From positions 1 to 50,693 of the forward strand of contig PKEY01000056.1 of assembly GCA_002919265.1 (NCBI GenBank): a stretch of 50,693 nt of DNA, written 5' to 3'. The position numbers were made by a program, and so were the translations under genes. This DNA is from Hyphomicrobiaceae bacterium. Its GTDB lineage: Bacteria; Pseudomonadota; Alphaproteobacteria; Rhizobiales; Hyphomicrobiaceae. The notes beneath the pieces were generated by a model that was given only the letters and a program-made list of their open reading frames with translations, did not search any database and had not been told where the DNA came from. Shown here in pieces: positions 8,392 through 16,300 of the stretch (position 1 is the stretch's first letter; each line of letters opens with the position of its first letter).

Positions 8392-8967
8392 ATGAATCTT
8401 GTCTTAACTGCTCCGCCTGCGATTGAACCGGTTACGGTGGAGGAGGCGAAAGCGTATCTACGTATTGATCATGGTCATGAGGACGCAGTCCTTGCTAGCC
8501 TCATAACTGCTTCGCGTCTTCATATAGAAACTGCTTTGAATCTGGCACTTGTTTCCCAGCGCTGGTTGTGGCAGTTCGATCGATGGCCGAAATCGCATAT
8601 CGTTGAGCTACCATTACGGCCTGTCCAATCGATTGGAAGTGTTCGGGTCAAAATTGATGATGACAGAGAAACTCTCCTGTCGTGTGACGACTACATATTG
8701 GAATACGTCAACCAGGTAGCGCAGCTTGTTTCGCAGAGCGGAATATGGCCGCAGCCTAGCGTTCCCAGGGGAGGCATTGAGATAGAATTCATTGCCGGGT
8801 TTGGCGAAGCTAGCGAACTTGTACCAGCTCCAATCCGTCAGGCATTGCTTATGCTTGTTGCACACTGGTACGAGAACCGTGAGCCCGTCAGCGTCGGCCA
8901 GAGCGCGAGCCAAATTCCTGACACGGTATCAGCGTTGCTGATGCCATATCGGAAGGTGCGACTTTGA
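8392..8967 (+). CDS. Head-tail connector protein (RcGTA g6-like, gp6 adaptor)
   Basis: Adaptor ring beneath the portal. The 191 residues follow the phage gp6/DUF3168-neighbour pattern: EPVTVEEAKAYLRID at the N-terminus, a two-helix core (AVLASLITASRLHIETAL), a beta-rich middle (LPLRPVQSIGSV), GGIEIEFIAGFGE, then a C-terminal helix (PIRQALLMLVAHWYENREPV) ending in LLMPYRKVRL. The ATG at 8392 follows the capsid stop by 76 bp containing a hairpin. The last codons overlap the TTG start of the head-closure gene. Confidence 0.88.
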   Translation: MNLVLTAPPAIEPVTVEEAKAYLRIDHGHEDAVLASLITASRLHIETALNLALVSQRWLWQFDRWPKSHIVELPLRPVQSIGSVRVKIDDDRETLLSCDDYILEYVNQVAQLVSQSGIWPQPSVPRGGIEIEFIAGFGEASELVPAPIRQALLMLVAHWYENREPVSVGQSASQIPDTVSALLMPYRKVRL

Positions 8968-9293
8968 GACGGCAGCGTATTGGTTCGCTGCGCCAAAGGT
9001 TGCGCCTTGAGAAGCCAATCCGAAGCGCAGGGCAGGGAGGAGCTGCTGATGTCATTTGGCAGCCCATAGCAACCCTTTGGAGTGAAATTCGGCCGATTTC
9101 TGCGAAAGAGGTTTTTCGGGCAGACGCGTCCTACGGACTTTGGATGTACGAAATAAGGATCCGATTTCGTGAGGATGTTCGACCGGAGATGAGATTTATT
9201 TGCGGACCGCGAATTTTTTATATTCACGCCGTTTGGGACAAAATAGGTGACCGTCGCTTCCTAAGTTGCATCTGTAAGGAGCGAGAGCGTTGA
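8964..9293 (+). CDS. Phage head closure protein (RcGTA g7-like)
   Basis: Stopper that closes the neck between head and tail (SPP1 gp16 / Siphovirus_Jag family). The 109-residue protein shows the family pattern: a basic start (RIGSLRQRLRLEKP), W-x-P-IATLWSEIRPISAKE, and a beta-rich second half (YEIRIRFREDVRPEMRF) with the typical ending IHAVWDKIGDRRFLSCICKER. It starts with TTG inside the preceding TGA stop (8964-8967 TTGA), so translation is probably coupled to the connector gene. It ends in the same TTGA arrangement with the next small ORF. Confidence 0.87.
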   Translation: MRRQRIGSLRQRLRLEKPIRSAGQGGAADVIWQPIATLWSEIRPISAKEVFRADASYGLWMYEIRIRFREDVRPEMRFICGPRIFYIHAVWDKIGDRRFLSCICKERER

Positions 9294-9463
9294 GAATCAC
9301 TTGTCGCGTTCAAGGGATTAGGCAGGCCGTGCAGGCGTTGACAAGAAAAATCGCCGCGCGTGTCCGCCAACGAGAAGCACGGAAGACCGTCATGGAGCGA
9401 CCGGAGCACGAGGGGCAGCATAATGATTTCAGCCAGTCGCGAACTGCAGTCAGCAATCTATGA
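9290..9463 (+). CDS. Small arginine-rich ORF, possible truncated HK97-gp10-like tail completion protein
   Basis: A 57-codon ORF starting with TTG at 9290, overlapping the head-closure stop as TTGA and preceded by a perfect AAGGAG ribosome site (9276-9281, 8-nt spacer). The N-terminus RITCRVQGIRQAVQALTR and the basic helix IAARVRQREARK resemble the opening of HK97 gp10-family proteins, which normally lie exactly here, between head closure and tail terminator, but are 130-150 residues long. Here the frame ends at TGA 9461-9463, overlapping the tail-terminator gene by 41 bp. The strong ribosome site argues that it is translated. It may be a remnant kept for coupling, or a shortened functional protein; the homology is inference from a short match. 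Confidence 0.5.
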   Translation: MRITCRVQGIRQAVQALTRKIAARVRQREARKTVMERPEHEGQHNDFSQSRTAVSNL

Positions 9464-9833
9464 TATTCTAACTAATGACAGCGTAGTCCTAAATGTGCTC
9501 GGCGGGCCCCGGATCTACGACTTCGTGCCGCGCAAGGTTCAATATCCTTACGTAGCGTTTGGGGACATTTCAGTTCGCGACTGGAGTACCGGGGACGGGG
9601 ATGGAGAAGAACATTCCATAACGTTTCATATTTGGTCTCGCGCTGCAGGTCGAATCGAAATCTACGATATTGCGAGCGCTTTGCGTTCTGCTTTGCATGA
9701 TCGAAATTTCGCTATGCGCGGGCATAGGCTGGTCAACTTCAGGCACGACTATTCTGAAACCCGGCGCGAGTCCGACAGTGAGCACTTCCATGGTGTTGTT
9801 CGTTTTCGTGCGGTGACCGAGCCACTGTCTTAA
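9423..9833 (+). CDS. Tail terminator protein, DUF3168 (RcGTA g8-like)
   Basis: Caps the tail tube at the neck. The 136-residue protein has the DUF3168 pattern: an N-terminal helix with ELQSAIYDILTND, GGPRIYDFVPRKVQYPYVAFGD, the HSITFHIWSRAAGRIEIYDIASALRSAL block, and a final strand FHGVVRFRAVTEP. The ATG at 9423 has AGGGG about 8 bases upstream and is preferred to an in-frame ATG at 9360 whose codons shadow the preceding small ORF. It is followed after 24 bp by the major tail protein. Confidence 0.88.
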   Translation: MISASRELQSAIYDILTNDSVVLNVLGGPRIYDFVPRKVQYPYVAFGDISVRDWSTGDGDGEEHSITFHIWSRAAGRIEIYDIASALRSALHDRNFAMRGHRLVNFRHDYSETRRESDSEHFHGVVRFRAVTEPLS

Positions 9834-9857
9834 CAAACTCTTGCGGAGATCGCAGAC

Positions 9858-10271
9858 ATGGGTGCCCAGAAAGGCAAAGACCTATTGCTCAAAATGGATG
9901 TTGATAATCTTGGGAGCTTTGAAACTGTCGCGGGACTGAGGTCGCGAAGCATTTCTTTCAATGCCGAGACGGTAGACGTCACACACCAAGAATCAGCCGG
10001 ACAATGGCGCGAACTGCTGGCTGGTGCTGGAGTGAAGAGTGCCCGCATTACAGGATCGGGCATTTTCAAGGATGCTCCGTCGGATGCAGCGGTCCGTGAA
10101 GCGTTCTTCAATGGTCACGCTCGCCAGTGGCAAGTTGTTATTCCTGATTTTGGAACGGTTCAGGGACCATTTCAAATTACCTCCTTCGAGCTGACAGGTC
10201 GACATGACGGAGAGGTTTCTTTCGATCTCGTCTTAGAGTCAGCGGGTGAATTGAGTTTCTCCACACTCTAA
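9858..10271 (+). CDS. Phage major tail protein, TP901-1 family (RcGTA g9-like)
   Basis: Forms the hexameric rings of the tail tube. The 137 residues match the alphaproteobacterial TP901-1-type tail protein: GKDLLLKMD at the N-terminus, VAGLRSRSISFNAETVDVTHQES, the WRELLAGAGVKSARITGSG strand pair, and the ending ELTGRHDGEVSFDLVLESAGELSFS. A CGGAG ribosome site precedes the ATG. It is followed after 12 bp by the chaperone gene. Confidence 0.92.
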   Translation: MGAQKGKDLLLKMDVDNLGSFETVAGLRSRSISFNAETVDVTHQESAGQWRELLAGAGVKSARITGSGIFKDAPSDAAVREAFFNGHARQWQVVIPDFGTVQGPFQITSFELTGRHDGEVSFDLVLESAGELSFSTL

Positions 10272-10283
10272 AGGAGACACTAG

Positions 10284-10661
10284 GTGGCCAATCGACATCG
10301 AGGAGAGATTGAAGCGTGTTTGAATGGCAAGACTTGGAAATTGTGTCTGACGCTCGGAGCCCTTGCCGAGTTAGAGGATGCTTTTGGCTGTGAAGACATG
10401 CTGGCGTTAGCCGAACGGTTTGAGAAGGGCAGGCTCAGCGCAAACGACGCGGTTCGAATCATTGGAGCAGGCTTGAGAGGTGCCGGATATGATGTTAGCG
10501 ACGATGACGTAAGAAAAATGCGTAGCGATAGTGGGGTTCTCGAGTTCATAGATGTTGTTGCACGCCTTCTCTCTGCAACTTTCGGTTCGCCCGAAAAACA
10601 GGACGATGCGGCGCGGGAGGAGGCGCGCAACCCCGCCCCTTTCCCTGGGATGACATCATGA
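10284..10661 (+). CDS. GTA tail assembly chaperone (RcGTA g10-like)
   Basis: Probable tail tube assembly chaperone of the gene-transfer-agent gene 10 family. The 125-residue protein starts with GTG 10284 after an AAGGAGA ribosome site. Diagnostic segments are ANRHRGEIEACLNGKTWKLCLTLGALAELE, an acidic MLALAERFEKG helix and NDAVRIIGAGLRGAG. The C-terminus is disordered and ends in a proline-rich NPAPFPGM. The stop overlaps the next start as ATGA. Together with the following 60-residue gene it takes the place of the frameshifted chaperone pair of lambdoid phages. Confidence 0.85.
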   Translation: MANRHRGEIEACLNGKTWKLCLTLGALAELEDAFGCEDMLALAERFEKGRLSANDAVRIIGAGLRGAGYDVSDDDVRKMRSDSGVLEFIDVVARLLSATFGSPEKQDDAAREEARNPAPFPGMTS

Positions 10662-10840
10662 CAGCCGGGCTCGGCCTGTTGCGGCTTGACCCCCGCGTGT
10701 TCTGGTCCATGACCATCTTGGAATTCCGTGCCGCATTGAAAGCAATCACGGGTGAGCTCCGTCACGCCGATCCACCAACGCGCGCCGAGCTCATTCAGCT
10801 TATGCAAGCCTATCCGGACGGACCCCCGACAGATGAATGA
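10658..10840 (+). CDS. Phage tail assembly chaperone, DUF2376-type (RcGTA g10.1-like)
   Basis: A 60-residue protein whose ATG overlaps the preceding stop (ATGA at 10658-10661). It matches the small GTA chaperone between gene 10 and the tape measure: GLGLLRLDPRVFWSMTILEFRAAL followed by a helix with PPTRAELIQLMQAYP. The LRLDP-FW-MT-EF pattern is typical of the family. The last 8 bp overlap the tape-measure gene. Tight coupling supports a structural-assembly role in stoichiometric supply with gene 10. Confidence 0.85.
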   Translation: MTAGLGLLRLDPRVFWSMTILEFRAALKAITGELRHADPPTRAELIQLMQAYPDGPPTDE

Positions 10841-11414
10841 AACTGGCGAAACCTGGACCGTTACGATTGATGCCGACACGTCAAGACTTCAGCAAGAGCT
10901 AGCGAATGCGACTCGTATGGGTCGACAGTTTGGTAATGCGCTGATGAATGCTTTCCAAGGCATTGCCCTACGCGGACGGGATCTGGGAGATGTCTTGCGT
11001 TCGTTGACACTAAGCTTATCGAGGATGGCTTTTCAGGCAGCATTCCGTCCTCTGGAACAAGGAGTTAGCTCGCTTATTAGCGGTGCCCTATCAGGAGCCA
11101 TAAGGTTCGCGAACGGCGGCGTAGGGGCGAATGCTTTGCCGGTACCGTTTGCGTCGGGCGGGGTGATCGCTTCACCGATAAGTTTCCCTCTAAGTGGGGG
11201 CCGTATTGGAATTGCCGGAGAAAGAGGGCCTGAAGCAATCATGCCTCTTGCTCGCGGACCCGACGGAAAGCTCGGCGTTGTCTCACACGGCCGCGGCGAG
11301 ATCTCGGTAACAATCAACGTATCCACGCCCGATGCGGAAAGCTTTCGCCGTTCGGAAACACAGCTCGCGGCGATGCTCGCCCGCGCGGTGGCAGTAGGTC
11401 AGAGAAATCTTTGA
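10833..11414 (+). CDS. Short tail tape measure protein (RcGTA g11-like)
   Basis: Sets tail length and fills the tube before DNA passage. With only 193 residues it is as short as other GTA tape measures and far below typical phage ones (often over 700), predicting a short tail. Features are an N-terminal amphipathic helix (SRLQQELANATRMGRQFGNALMNAFQ), a hydrophobic middle (SSLISGALSGAI), glycine-rich FANGGV and FASGGVIASPISFPL, the AGERGPEAIMPL motif common to the C-termini of siphophage tape measures, and a final helix. ATG 10833 lies inside the end of the chaperone gene and is preferred to 10752, which shadows that gene. Confidence 0.88.
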   Translation: MNETGETWTVTIDADTSRLQQELANATRMGRQFGNALMNAFQGIALRGRDLGDVLRSLTLSLSRMAFQAAFRPLEQGVSSLISGALSGAIRFANGGVGANALPVPFASGGVIASPISFPLSGGRIGIAGERGPEAIMPLARGPDGKLGVVSHGRGEISVTINVSTPDAESFRRSETQLAAMLARAVAVGQRNL

Positions 11415-11439
11415 CGCTCTTAGGGTTGGTGTTGTCGAT

Positions 11440-12078
11440 ATGGCTTTCCATGAAGTGCGATTTCCTACTGATATTTCGAGAGGTGCGGTTGGAGGCCCTG
11501 AGCGAAGAACCGACGTTGTAGTTCTTGGATCCGGACACGAAGAACGGAATGGGCGTTGGGCTGACTCAAGGCGAAGTTACAATGCAGGCTACGGAATAAG
11601 AGGCCTCGACGATCTATACAAGGTTATTGCTTTTTTTGAAGAACGGCGGGGGCGGTTATATGGGTTTCGTTGGAGAGATTATACAGATTGGAAATCCTGC
11701 CCCCCGGAGCAAACGCCGAGTGCTTTGGATCAAGTAATAGGAGTTGGCGATGGGACTATGGCATCTTTTCAACTTTCTAAGACGTATGGTGGCACTTATG
11801 CGCCTTGGAAACGATTAATTAAGAAGCCGGTAGAAGGCAGCGTTCTTGTCGCCGTTGACGGGTTGCTACAGGAAGAAGGCGCAGCATTTGTGGTAGATCA
11901 CACAACTGGAGTGATAACGTTTCGGCCAGAGAATATACCGCCTCAAGGCGCCCGTATAACAGCGGGCTTTGAATTCGACGTACCGGTCCGGTTCGATACA
12001 GACAAGCTTGAGGTTAGCTTGCAGGGTTTTCGACACGGCGCAATTCCCGCAATTCCAATCGTCGAGATTCGCATATGA
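11440..12078 (+). CDS. Distal tail protein, DUF2460 / TIGR02217 (RcGTA g12-like)
   Basis: Joins the tail tube to the baseplate hub. The 212-residue protein has the family hallmarks: FHEVRFPTDISRGAVGGPERRTDVV at the start, the SRRSYNAGYGIRGLDDLYKVIAFFE block, RGRLYGFRWRDYTDWKS, a GDGTMASFQLSKTYG segment, and the ending PVRFDTDKLEVSLQGF. The stop overlaps the hub gene start as ATGA (12075-12078). The codon use here looks more AT-rich than in the flanking housekeeping genes. Confidence 0.93.
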   Translation: MAFHEVRFPTDISRGAVGGPERRTDVVVLGSGHEERNGRWADSRRSYNAGYGIRGLDDLYKVIAFFEERRGRLYGFRWRDYTDWKSCPPEQTPSALDQVIGVGDGTMASFQLSKTYGGTYAPWKRLIKKPVEGSVLVAVDGLLQEEGAAFVVDHTTGVITFRPENIPPQGARITAGFEFDVPVRFDTDKLEVSLQGFRHGAIPAIPIVEIRI

Positions 12079-12938
12079 AAACCTTGCCATCGGATTTGCA
12101 GGCACATCTCAACAGCGGAGCAACTACACTTTGTTGGTGCTGGAGGCTGACTCGCCGGGACGGGGTTCGCATCGGGTTCACGGATCATGACCGCGACTTA
12201 ACTTTCGATGGAACGACATTCGAAGCGGCAGCTGGCTTTACGGCAACTGACATGCAGCAGAGTCTGGGCTTGAGCGTCGATAACTTGGAGGTTGCTAGCG
12301 CGCTCAGCTCGGATCGCTTATCGGAACAGGATCTTGCCGCTGGCCTTTACGACGACGCGCGCGTAGAGCTCTTTCGGGTCAACTGGATGGATCCGGAGCA
12401 GCGGGTGTTGATGCGTGTCGGTAGTCTAGGAGAGGTCACACGCGCGGGAGCGCATTTTCGAGCTGAGGTGCGGGGGCTATCGCATTATCTACAACAGCCC
12501 CATGGTCGAGTATTTCAGTTTGCCTGCGATGCCAGTCTCGGCGATAAGCGTTGCCGGGTTAATCTAAGTTTGGATCGGTATCGGGGAACCGGGATCGTTC
12601 AAGAAATACTGGCGGCGCGAAATTTCAAAATTAGTGGAGTCGGTGCTTTTGACGAGCAATGGTTCACAAAAGGATTATTAGCATTTCAAAGTGGTGAGAA
12701 CAAAGGACTTCGTATTGAAATTCGCTCACATCGACGAGTTCAGGGAGACGCGATAATCGAGTTGTGGCAGGAGCCAGCATATCCAGTGGCGATAGGGGAC
12801 ATCGTTGAACTTGTCGCGGGTTGCGACAAGCAAATCGTGACCTGCCGAGACAAGTTCTCGAACGTTTTGAATTTTCGAGGGTTCCCCCATATGCCGGGAA
12901 ATGATTTCGTGGCATCGTACGTTCGTCGAGCAGGTTGA
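12075..12938 (+). CDS. Baseplate hub protein, DUF2163 / TIGR02218 (RcGTA g13-like)
   Basis: Hub of the tail tip. The 287 residues show the DUF2163 pattern: an N-terminal domain with CWCWRLTRRDGVRIGFTDHDRDLTFDG, TFEAAAGFTATDMQQSLGLSVDNLEV, and GLYDDARVELFRVNWMDPEQRV. A C-terminal domain carries FACDASLGDKRCRVNL and the cysteine-bearing ending VAGCDKQIVTCRDKFSNVLNFRGFP. In homologues these conserved cysteines are thought to bind an iron-sulfur cluster or other metal. It starts inside the previous stop and ends overlapping the peptidase gene (TTGATG). Confidence 0.93.
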   Translation: MKTLPSDLQAHLNSGATTLCWCWRLTRRDGVRIGFTDHDRDLTFDGTTFEAAAGFTATDMQQSLGLSVDNLEVASALSSDRLSEQDLAAGLYDDARVELFRVNWMDPEQRVLMRVGSLGEVTRAGAHFRAEVRGLSHYLQQPHGRVFQFACDASLGDKRCRVNLSLDRYRGTGIVQEILAARNFKISGVGAFDEQWFTKGLLAFQSGENKGLRIEIRSHRRVQGDAIIELWQEPAYPVAIGDIVELVAGCDKQIVTCRDKFSNVLNFRGFPHMPGNDFVASYVRRAG

Positions 12939-13384
12939 TGAGGGGCACGGCAATTAGCCGCCAAGATATCGTTCGCATTGCCCGATCTTGGATCGGGACA
13001 CCTTATCATCATCAGGCCAGCGCTCAAGGTGTTGGCACAGACTGTCTTGGTCTTGTTCGCGGTATTTGGCGGGCGCTCTATGGCGCGGAGCCAGCTTCCA
13101 TCCCATTCTATAGTCGGGATTGGGCTGAAGCTTCAAATCGAGAGACGCTTCTGGAGGTCGCTCGGCAATACTTGGTTGCTGTAGCAAGCGAAGATATGCG
13201 CCCGGGCGATGTGCTGATCTTTCGCTTCCAAAGCGATTTGCCGGCGAAGCACGTCGCAGTTTTGGCGTCTAAAAAAAGCATGATCCACGCAATGGAAGGC
13301 GTTGCGGTTGCCGAGGTTTCGCTGCTGCCGTGGTGGCGAAGACGCATTGCAGGTGTTTTTTCTTTTCCTGGGGTCATTGACTAA
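12938..13384 (+). CDS. NlpC/P60 cell-wall peptidase of the tail (RcGTA g14-like)
   Basis: Tail-associated peptidoglycan endopeptidase, probably helping DNA or the tail tip cross the recipient wall. The 148-residue protein (TIGR02219 type) has the catalytic Cys36 in GTDCLGLVRGIW, a His near residue 101 in PAKHVAVL, and the GDVLIFRF strand between them. The ATG at 12938 directly follows a TTG at 12935 overlapping the hub stop; either could be used. The stop overlaps the start of the giant tail-tip gene by one base. Confidence 0.92.
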   Translation: MRGTAISRQDIVRIARSWIGTPYHHQASAQGVGTDCLGLVRGIWRALYGAEPASIPFYSRDWAEASNRETLLEVARQYLVAVASEDMRPGDVLIFRFQSDLPAKHVAVLASKKSMIHAMEGVAVAEVSLLPWWRRRIAGVFSFPGVID

Positions 13385-16300
13385 TGGCAACGCTAGCACT
13401 GGCTGCTACCGGCGCCGCCGTTGGGAACGCGCTTTTGCCCTCAGGTCTTACGGTCTTCGGCGCGACCATTAGCGGAGCAGCTCTAGGATCTCAGATCGGA
13501 GCTATTGCAGGTTCATTCGTTGACCAGGCTTTGCTCGGTGGCTCCGGCCAAACTCGTACATTCACTGGACCACGGCTGTCTGATCTGCGGTTAACGGCCT
13601 CGACGGAGGGAGCTCCTATCCCGCGGGTTTATGGACGAGCCCGTATCGGTGGTCAGGTTATCTGGGCCACAGATTTTGAAGAAGAAGTTGTTACGACGGA
13701 AGTAGGAGGCGGGGGAAAGGGCGGTGGTGGATCCAGCGCGTCGACGAAGCAAATTGAATATCGCTACTACGCGAATTTTGCTGTTGCCCTTGCCGAAGGT
13801 GAGATATCCGGTATTGGACGAGTGTGGGCCGATGGCCAAGAACTGGACCTTGGCTCAATCACGTGGCGGCTCTACACAGGTTCCGAGGATCAACAACCTG
13901 ACAGCTTGATTAGTGCTCACGAGGGGCCAGAAAATACACCTGCTTATCGTGGCCTTGCCTATATTGTCTTCGAACGGATGCCATTAGCTCCTTACGGCAA
14001 CCGTCTCCCACAACTTTCGTTCGAAGTATTTCGAGCCGTAGATGATTTCCACCACAATGTACAAGGCATCGTTTTAATCCCGGGTTCAGGGGAGTTTGTC
14101 TATTCGTCAAAGGAGGTGACACGGCGAGAGGCTTGGGGGCTTCAGGTCGCTGAGAACGTCCATACGCGCCAAGGCGGCACGGACTGGACCGTTTCACTAG
14201 ATCAACTGCAAACCTTTCTACCTAACGTCAAATCCGTATCTCTCGTTACGAGCTGGTTTGGAACAGATCTCCGTGCTGGACACTGCAAGATCCGGCCTGG
14301 GGTCGAAATTGCTAACAAGAAGACGAGCTCGCTTGCTTGGAGCGTCGCGGGCGTGTCCCGCGCCAATGCGCATGTCGTAAGTCTTCATGAAGGGCGCCCC
14401 GCTTATGGTGGCACGCCGTCTGACCAAACAGTGATTTCTGCAATTCAAGATTTGAAGAATCGCGGTTTTTCAGTCGTTCTCACCCCTTTCATTCTTATGG
14501 ATGTGCCGCATGGCAACAATAAACCTGATCCATATCGAAGCGGATCACTGGGGCAGGCCCCATATCCGTGGCGAGGGCGCATCACTCTGAGCGTAGCGCC
14601 AGGTCAGCCGGGCAGTCCTGATAAGACAGCAGCGGCGGCAGAAGAGATCGCGCATTTTGTGGGAAATGCGGCGGCAAACGATTTTCAAATATCGGGGGAG
14701 ACAGTCACATATCACGGCCCGCCTGAATGGTCGTACCGGCGCTTCATTCTGCACTATGCCTATCTGGCAAAGGCGGCTGGGGGCGTGGATGCCTTCGTTA
14801 TCGGATCGGAAATGCGTGGACTCACGCAGATCCGCAGCGATCAGATCACCTATCCTTTCGTTTCTGCCTTGGTGAAATTGGCGGAAGATGTTAAACGCAT
14901 TCTCGGTCCAACTACCAAGGTAACATATGCGGCAGATTGGTCAGAGTATTTCGGACATCGGCCGGAGGACGACTCAGGGGACGTTTTCTTCAACCTGGAT
15001 CCATTATGGGCGTCGCCCGCGATTGATGCGATCGGAATTGATGTCTATTGGCCACTAAGCGATTGGCGCGACGGTAACGATCATGCCGATGCCTTGGCAG
15101 GCGCACCATCAATCTATAATCTTGATTACTTAAAATCGAATATTGCCGGTGGGGAAGGATTTGATTGGTATTACGCCAAACCTGAAGATCGTGTACGGCA
15201 GGTTCGTACACCTATTACTGACGCCTACGGCAAGCCTTGGGTATTCCGCTACAAAGATCTCAAGTCCTGGTGGTTGAATTATCACTACGATCGGCCGGGT
15301 GGGATTGAACAAAGCGAGCCAACTATCTGGATACCGCAGTCAAAGCCTGTATGGTTTATGGAAATTGGCTGCCCTGCTGTTGATAAGGGTGCCAACCAAC
15401 CCAATGTGTTTGTTGATCCAAAGAGTTCTGAAACGTCCCTGCCTTATTTTTCGAGTGGTAAGCGGGACGACTTCATACAGCGTCGCTATCTACAAGCGCT
15501 GATAGAGGCGTACAATCCCGACCATTTAGGAGCGGTTTCGGGCCTCAACCCGGTTTCGGCGATCTACGGCGGACCGATGGTAGACCCGTCCCGGATACAC
15601 GTTTACGCTTGGGATGCCCGGCCTTTTCCTGCTTTTCCGAACGATACGGAAACATGGGGAGACGGTGTCAATTGGCATCGAGGGCATTGGATCAATGGTC
15701 GCGTTGCAAGTGCGCCAATTGGAGATCTCGTTAACAAGATACTGGAGGATTCCGGTTTCTCGGAATTCGATTCCTCCGGTCTCTCCGGCATTCTTCCGGG
15801 CTATGTGATCGACCGCGTGATGTCGCCAAGGGAGGCGCTACAGCCTCTCGAGCTCGCCTTCTTTTTCGATGCACTGGAAAGCAACGGCAAGATCGTTTTT
15901 CGACACCGGGGTGCTTCGACAGAGGTAGTTGAGTTAACACCTGAGGATTTGGTCGAAGAGACACCTTATGCCAGCTTATTGCGGCTGACGCGTGGCCAGG
16001 AAACTGAACTTCCTGCATCCGCCAAGATATCATACATCTCGGCCGCAAATGACTACCGTCAGGCTGTAGCAGAGGCGCGTCGGCTTGCTGGGGCAAGCGC
16101 CCGGGTTGCCTTGGCGGACCTGGCGTTGGTGCTAGACGATGAGCAGGCGGCAGCAATTGCCGACGCGTGGTTGTTTGAGACATGGGCTGCGCGTGAAAGA
16201 GCCTCATTCATCCTGCCTCCCAGCAAGCTCGCGATCGAACCTTCGGATGTCGTGGCACTACTCCACAACGGCCGCAGGAGCTTGTTCAGAATTAGAGAGA

